A stretch of 64,000 bases of DNA from Linnemannia schmuckeri (Eukaryota > Mortierellomycota > Mortierellomycetes > Mortierellales > Mortierellaceae): the NCBI GenBank assembly GCA_029449235.1, contig JANATG010000001.1, positions 1,550,001 to 1,614,000 of the forward strand, given 5' to 3'. Below are positions 60,501-64,000 of the stretch, piece after piece (within the stretch, counting starts at the first letter, position 1; each line of letters begins with the position of its first letter). Position numbers and translations under genes: made by a program. The notes beneath the pieces were generated by a model. It saw nothing but the letters and a program-made list of their open reading frames with translations, was not told the DNA's origin and did not search any database.

Positions 60501-60917
60501 TCAAGGAGATGCTCCGTATCAAGCGGAGTGTTCAAGTCAAGTTCAACACCGATGTCAGCTACATCACTGCCCAGATGCTTCAGACCCAGGAGAAGACCAA
60601 GGTTGCCGGCGGCGATGCTATGCAAACCCTGGACCGCATGACTGCTGGAGGACCTGGAGAGATGACGTTTGTCAAGTATGTATTCATTTCTACACTGATG
60701 TTTGTTTTTGTATTTTCTTGAGTTGGCTATTATTTTCATGTTGGGTGAATGCGCTTTGAGCTTGACATCGACTAACCACCTTTCTTGTCTTTGCCTTTTT
60801 TACAGATCATCTGCTCATTCTGTTAAACAGACCCACGGACAGGATGAAGAGCCTGCGGCCCCTGTTGCACCAGTGAACCCTGACGAGATTACCATTGACG
60901 ACGATGAAGATATTTAG
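57527..60917 (+). CDS. SYF1: Pre-mRNA splicing factor SYF1/XAB2 (HAT repeats)
   Basis: HAT-repeat scaffold of the NineTeen complex in the spliceosome; the human homologue XAB2 also serves transcription-coupled repair. Nine exons: 57527-57616, 57744-58028, 58139-58333, 58439-59265, 59368-59446, 59552-59839, 59948-60337, 60437-60675, 60806-60917; all phases close; 834 residues, the usual size. HAT repeats run through nearly the whole protein: NPYSLRHWQRYLEH, MPRIWIDYLQHLIATPRITK, RRVFDKALRALP, HEWQKRVELWGDN, LFGYPIAFELWNIYLLKF, ARHAMSIYDRATKV, TSTREIYERAIEVL. An acidic linker of about 20 residues lies near 330-350. The C-terminus ends in acidic DDDEDI. Shares its promoter region with PIG-A and converges on URB1 (120 bp). 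Confidence 0.96.
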
Positions 60918-61037
60918 GACACAAACATGAACCAATAATTACAATCAGCGATGACCAAGGCGTGAAAGCCAAAGCGAGAGATAAGAATGCAAAAATGTGC
61001 TTATTTATTACGAATGATCATGCTAAAATGAATGGTT

Positions 61038-64000
61038 TCAATTGGTGGCATTCTCTCCAAGACGAGCCATCTCGATGGCTTCCTGGATGCGGTAGCAAAG
61101 TGCTCTTGAGAGGATGATGTCCTTATGACTGGAAGACGAAGAAAAGGGTTGTTGTTGTTGTTGTTGGCCGACCAGATCCAAACCCAAGCGCACAATACGG
61201 GAATGGCTCTGAACAGGGACTGGGTCAATGCGGTAGAGAGACTCGAGAGGATCGGATCTCTTGGGGATTCTTTCCTTGAGAGAATCGAGAGATGCGGGTA
61301 CTTTGACGGGACATTGGTCTTCAGAGACGACCATGGCCTGTTCGCATGCGAGGAGAATCTGTAGGAACTGCTCTGCGTGGCTAGGTGTGAACAGCGTCTT
61401 CTGAAGGAGGTGGGACTCGCTGTCACTCTTATTCTCGGTCGCTGAAGATTCTTCAGTCGAGGAGAGGTCTGTTTCTTGGGAGGTCTTCAGGAATGCGAAA
61501 ATCTCGAGGATAGATTCCAAACTGGCGAGTGCCCACGTCAGATTGGATCCCGTCACCTTGACAATGCCTATGGATGAACATGACGGCAACAAGATACGTG
61601 CATAGATATGATGTCCACAGTTAAGTAGGAATACAGCCAAGGCCTTATCGCGGATCAAAAAAATTACGACAAAAAAAAAAAAAAAAAAAAGCATGGCAGC
61701 AAAGTATCAACGAGTTGTAAAAACTTACTTAGTTGGCGGAGCAGGGTGGTGGCAATGCTCGAGACCTGGTTCTTCCAGATACCGTTCATCCAGCGAATGT
61801 TTCCTTTGGGACAGGACAGAACGGTGCGGACCAAAAGTCTTGCTGGAACTAGAGCAAACTCGTTATCGCTGTTCATGGGGTTGATCGCCGACAGTGAGTG
61901 GATCCAACTCAAGAAAGCGCTCTGTGTGATCAGCTGAAGTGAGGCCTTGGGAATAGCTGCCGCATTGAATAAGATCTTCAACAAAGCGCGTCATAAATAC
62001 CATTTAGTATCGCGTCTTTTTTTGTCGTAGGCGTAACAACCACTTGAAAAACACCTCCTGAGAAGTCTTACCTCGACGACGATCTTCTTGGAAAGAGGCT
62101 CAGCAAGCTGCGAGTTGAAAAAGGCGACCAAAAGGTCAACAACATGACGACGTCTGAATAGCTTATAATCCTCCGATGTCTTCAACGAAGTAGCCAAGAG
62201 TCGGAGCATCCACACACGTTCCTTGCGGTGGTTATCAGACGAAGAGTTGAACATGCTATAGAACATGGGAATATCCTCCAGATCAATAACGGGGCGTTGG
62301 AGACAAAATTTGTTGACATGAGGGTACATAAAATGGTCGGGCTTCAGGAGAGTCGTGAGAGCCTGAGTGACAAAGGCGGTGATCACGGCCGGGATCCTGG
62401 GTGGGGCCATGCCGTCGTCACGCTCGACGATTGCGTTCCGGAGAGCGTCCATTAGCAGCAACAGCTGGTTCTTCTCCCTCATAGTTGATTGCTAGATCGC
62501 GAGTATAAAATGGAAAGTACTTCCACGATTAGAAACGATTTGAACATTAATATAAAAAAAGTATCCGATATGAATGATGAGAAATGGACTTACGGAGAGG
62601 AGAGGGTAAAAGTCGTCGAGCAAGGAGTAGGCAGCAAAGCGCATGTTCTCATCACTGGAAGAAAGAGCGACAATAATATAGCCTAATCCGTTGACCTCGA
62701 TGAAGCGACGGATATCCAGCAGTCCACCAAACGCCATGTATGTTCCAAAGAGCGGCAGCATAAAGCAAGGGTCGTAGATGGGTGTTGGTTGATGCTTGAC
62801 AACCTCTTCGTCATAGTCCTGCTTCGTTACCAGAGGAGCCTCGCTTTCTAACTCACGATCGATAGGGAACTGGGTAGCAGAAACTATCATCATACTGGGA
62901 TCAATCAAATCCAAACTCTCTGTCATCATGGCTTGACCAAAGAGCGCGCCCGATGACTTTGCGTTCTCTGTTCCAGATCCCCAGACAGGGGCTCGGTTGG
63001 AAATGGACCCTGCCGTCTGAGACTCTGTGATTCTCAATACTGCCAGCAACAGTTGGTCAGCCACAGTTGTTGATGCAGAGTAACAGGACAGAAGCATGGG
63101 AAGGAATCCAGCCTTGCAGCAAGTCTTGGGCTCAAGGCAGGTCAGGGTATAGATCAGCTGGACGATGGCCAGACGCGTCTTCAGGTTCTCGGGGACCGCG
63201 TGCTTGATCGTAGGAGCCGTGGCCATCGCCAACGACGAAAACTGTCGATGCTTGAACAGTGTCTGGAGAATCTGAGGCAGGACGGAACTCTGAGAAGTCT
63301 AAATACATAGGTGCAACAGGAAGAGTAAGTATTTGATCTTCCATACACGCAAAGTGGGAATATGACAGGTATGATCGCAGATTACCTCAACGTAGTAGTG
63401 CTTAGCCAAGAAGGCAGAGAACCGCACCAGTTCCACATTATCTAGTGCCTTCTCAATAGCAAACGACACCAACTCAAACAGGACCTTCTGATCAATACTC
63501 TGCTTCCGTTCCTCAACGTGCTTCTCGAGGATGCTGTACAGCCGATCGCAAACAGGCCCGAGCCATTGTGCATCCCCGTTCTTGTCCAAGGTCACAATCA
63601 ATCGACGGGCAGTTTCCTCAAACCATCTTGCGAGTCTGTTCTGTCTGCTTTCCTGTTCGAGCTCTCCCATAACGTCCTTGGTGGTATCGAGGAGGGTATC
63701 CAAAAGTCCAATACTTTCCAGTCCAATCTTGGGGATGCTCTCCACAAGCGACCACACCAAATCCACCTGCTTCTGGTCCGCTGGCTTTGTGGTCAAAGAG
63801 ACCAGGATGGCGGCAGCATCGGCTACCAGCAAGGGCGCACTCGAGCTGAAGGCAGACTCTCTTGCATTGGCAGATAATTCGACAATATGCTGGACCATCT
63901 TGGGGAGAAGCAACGGCTGCAATGCCTTGACAGCCTGGCGATCCTCCTGAGATGCGGAAGCTGACCACTGGAACCGTTGGTTGTCCTGAGAGGTCGACAG
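61038..64000 (-). CDS. URB1: URB1-like nucleolar pre-ribosome-associated protein, C-terminal part
   Basis: Partial: the 5' part lies beyond the right edge. Exons seen: 64000-63386 (open at the edge, in frame), 63298-62594, 62491-62072, 61975-61729, 61567-61038; about 838 residues to the stop. URB1 is a very large armadillo-like nucleolar protein needed for early 60S subunit assembly. The C-terminal URB1 block is clear: DPCFMLPLFGTYMAFGG, FAAYSLLDDFYPLLS, LLLLMDALRNAI, IPAVITAFVTQALTTLL, PHVNKFCLQRPVIDLEDIP, NHRKERVWMLRLLATSLKTS, YKLFRRRHVVDLLVAFF, then ASLQLITQSAFLSWIHSL. After it comes a variable tail with a short Gln run and Ser-rich sequence. The intron near 61568-61728 includes a poly(A/T) run of ~19. 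Confidence 0.9.

Noticed and set aside
1..64000. CRISPR arrays, bacterial operons, rRNA genes
   Set aside because: None seen; introns and gene content are eukaryotic.

Overview
The window is nuclear DNA of a filamentous fungus, most likely an early-diverging one (Mucoromycota/Mortierellomycota type). The clues are intron-rich genes with GT-AG introns mostly of 60-150 nt, C/T-rich promoters, closely packed housekeeping genes, very many long poly(A)/poly(T) tracts in introns and spacers, and non-LTR retrotransposon and SINE remnants. The lineage is inferred from overall gene style; no marker gene fixes it. I rebuilt the exon structures by hand. Each was kept only when reading phase, GT/GC-AG signals and family alignment agreed.

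Layout from left to right. 1-0.7 kb: 5' part of an AIM24-like mitochondrial gene (-), divergent from a CDC27/APC3 gene (+, 1.1-4.4 kb). 6.6-8.9 kb: an unusual Ser/Thr kinase (+). 9.9-12.0 kb: mitochondrial sulfide:quinone oxidoreductase (+), convergent with homoserine O-acetyltransferase (-, 12.2-14.3 kb), so two sulfide-linked enzymes lie tail to tail. 15.2-18.5 kb: Tul1/Dsc1-type RING E3 ligase (+), convergent with an intronless GT71-like protein (-, 18.6-20.6 kb). 22.2-25.1 kb: PTC7-like PP2C phosphatase (+), convergent with a 21-exon DDB1/RSE1/MMS1-superfamily gene (-, 25.4-32.2 kb). Squalene synthase ERG9 (-, 32.4-34.2 kb) lies just upstream of that gene. 34.2-38.1 kb has no convincing gene but may hold a solo LTR. 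38.2-40.2 kb: protein with a split HMG/YABBY-like motif (+).

40.2-46.2 kb is the accessory part of the window. It holds 3' fragments of a LINE (non-LTR) family and three nearly identical copies of a tRNA-derived SINE of about 450 bp. Two SINEs are nested inside one LINE copy, and exact target-site duplications (13, 16 and 18 bp) allow the insertion order to be read. The cluster ends about 120 bp from a tRNA-Thr(TGT) gene.

46.6-48.3 kb: polyglutamine-rich Clg1/Pho80-type cyclin (-). 48.3-53.0 kb: long spacer with GACT, GA and TTTCC microsatellites. 53.0-54.8 kb: Rap1/Rsr1 small GTPase (+). 55.2-57.3 kb: PIG-A/GPI3 GlcNAc-transferase (-), 188 bp from and divergent to SYF1/XAB2 splicing factor (+, 57.5-60.9 kb). 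SYF1 is convergent with the C-terminal part of URB1 (-), which runs off the right edge.

The protein-coding genes are mostly single-copy housekeeping functions: cell cycle, ubiquitin, sulfur and sterol metabolism, GPI anchors, splicing and ribosome biogenesis. They do not form a pathway cluster. The best candidate for something not yet described is the SINE family and its nested LINE partner. Next are two proteins with degenerate catalytic motifs (a GT71-like protein without DXD, and a kinase without a glycine loop and with HLD in place of HRD).
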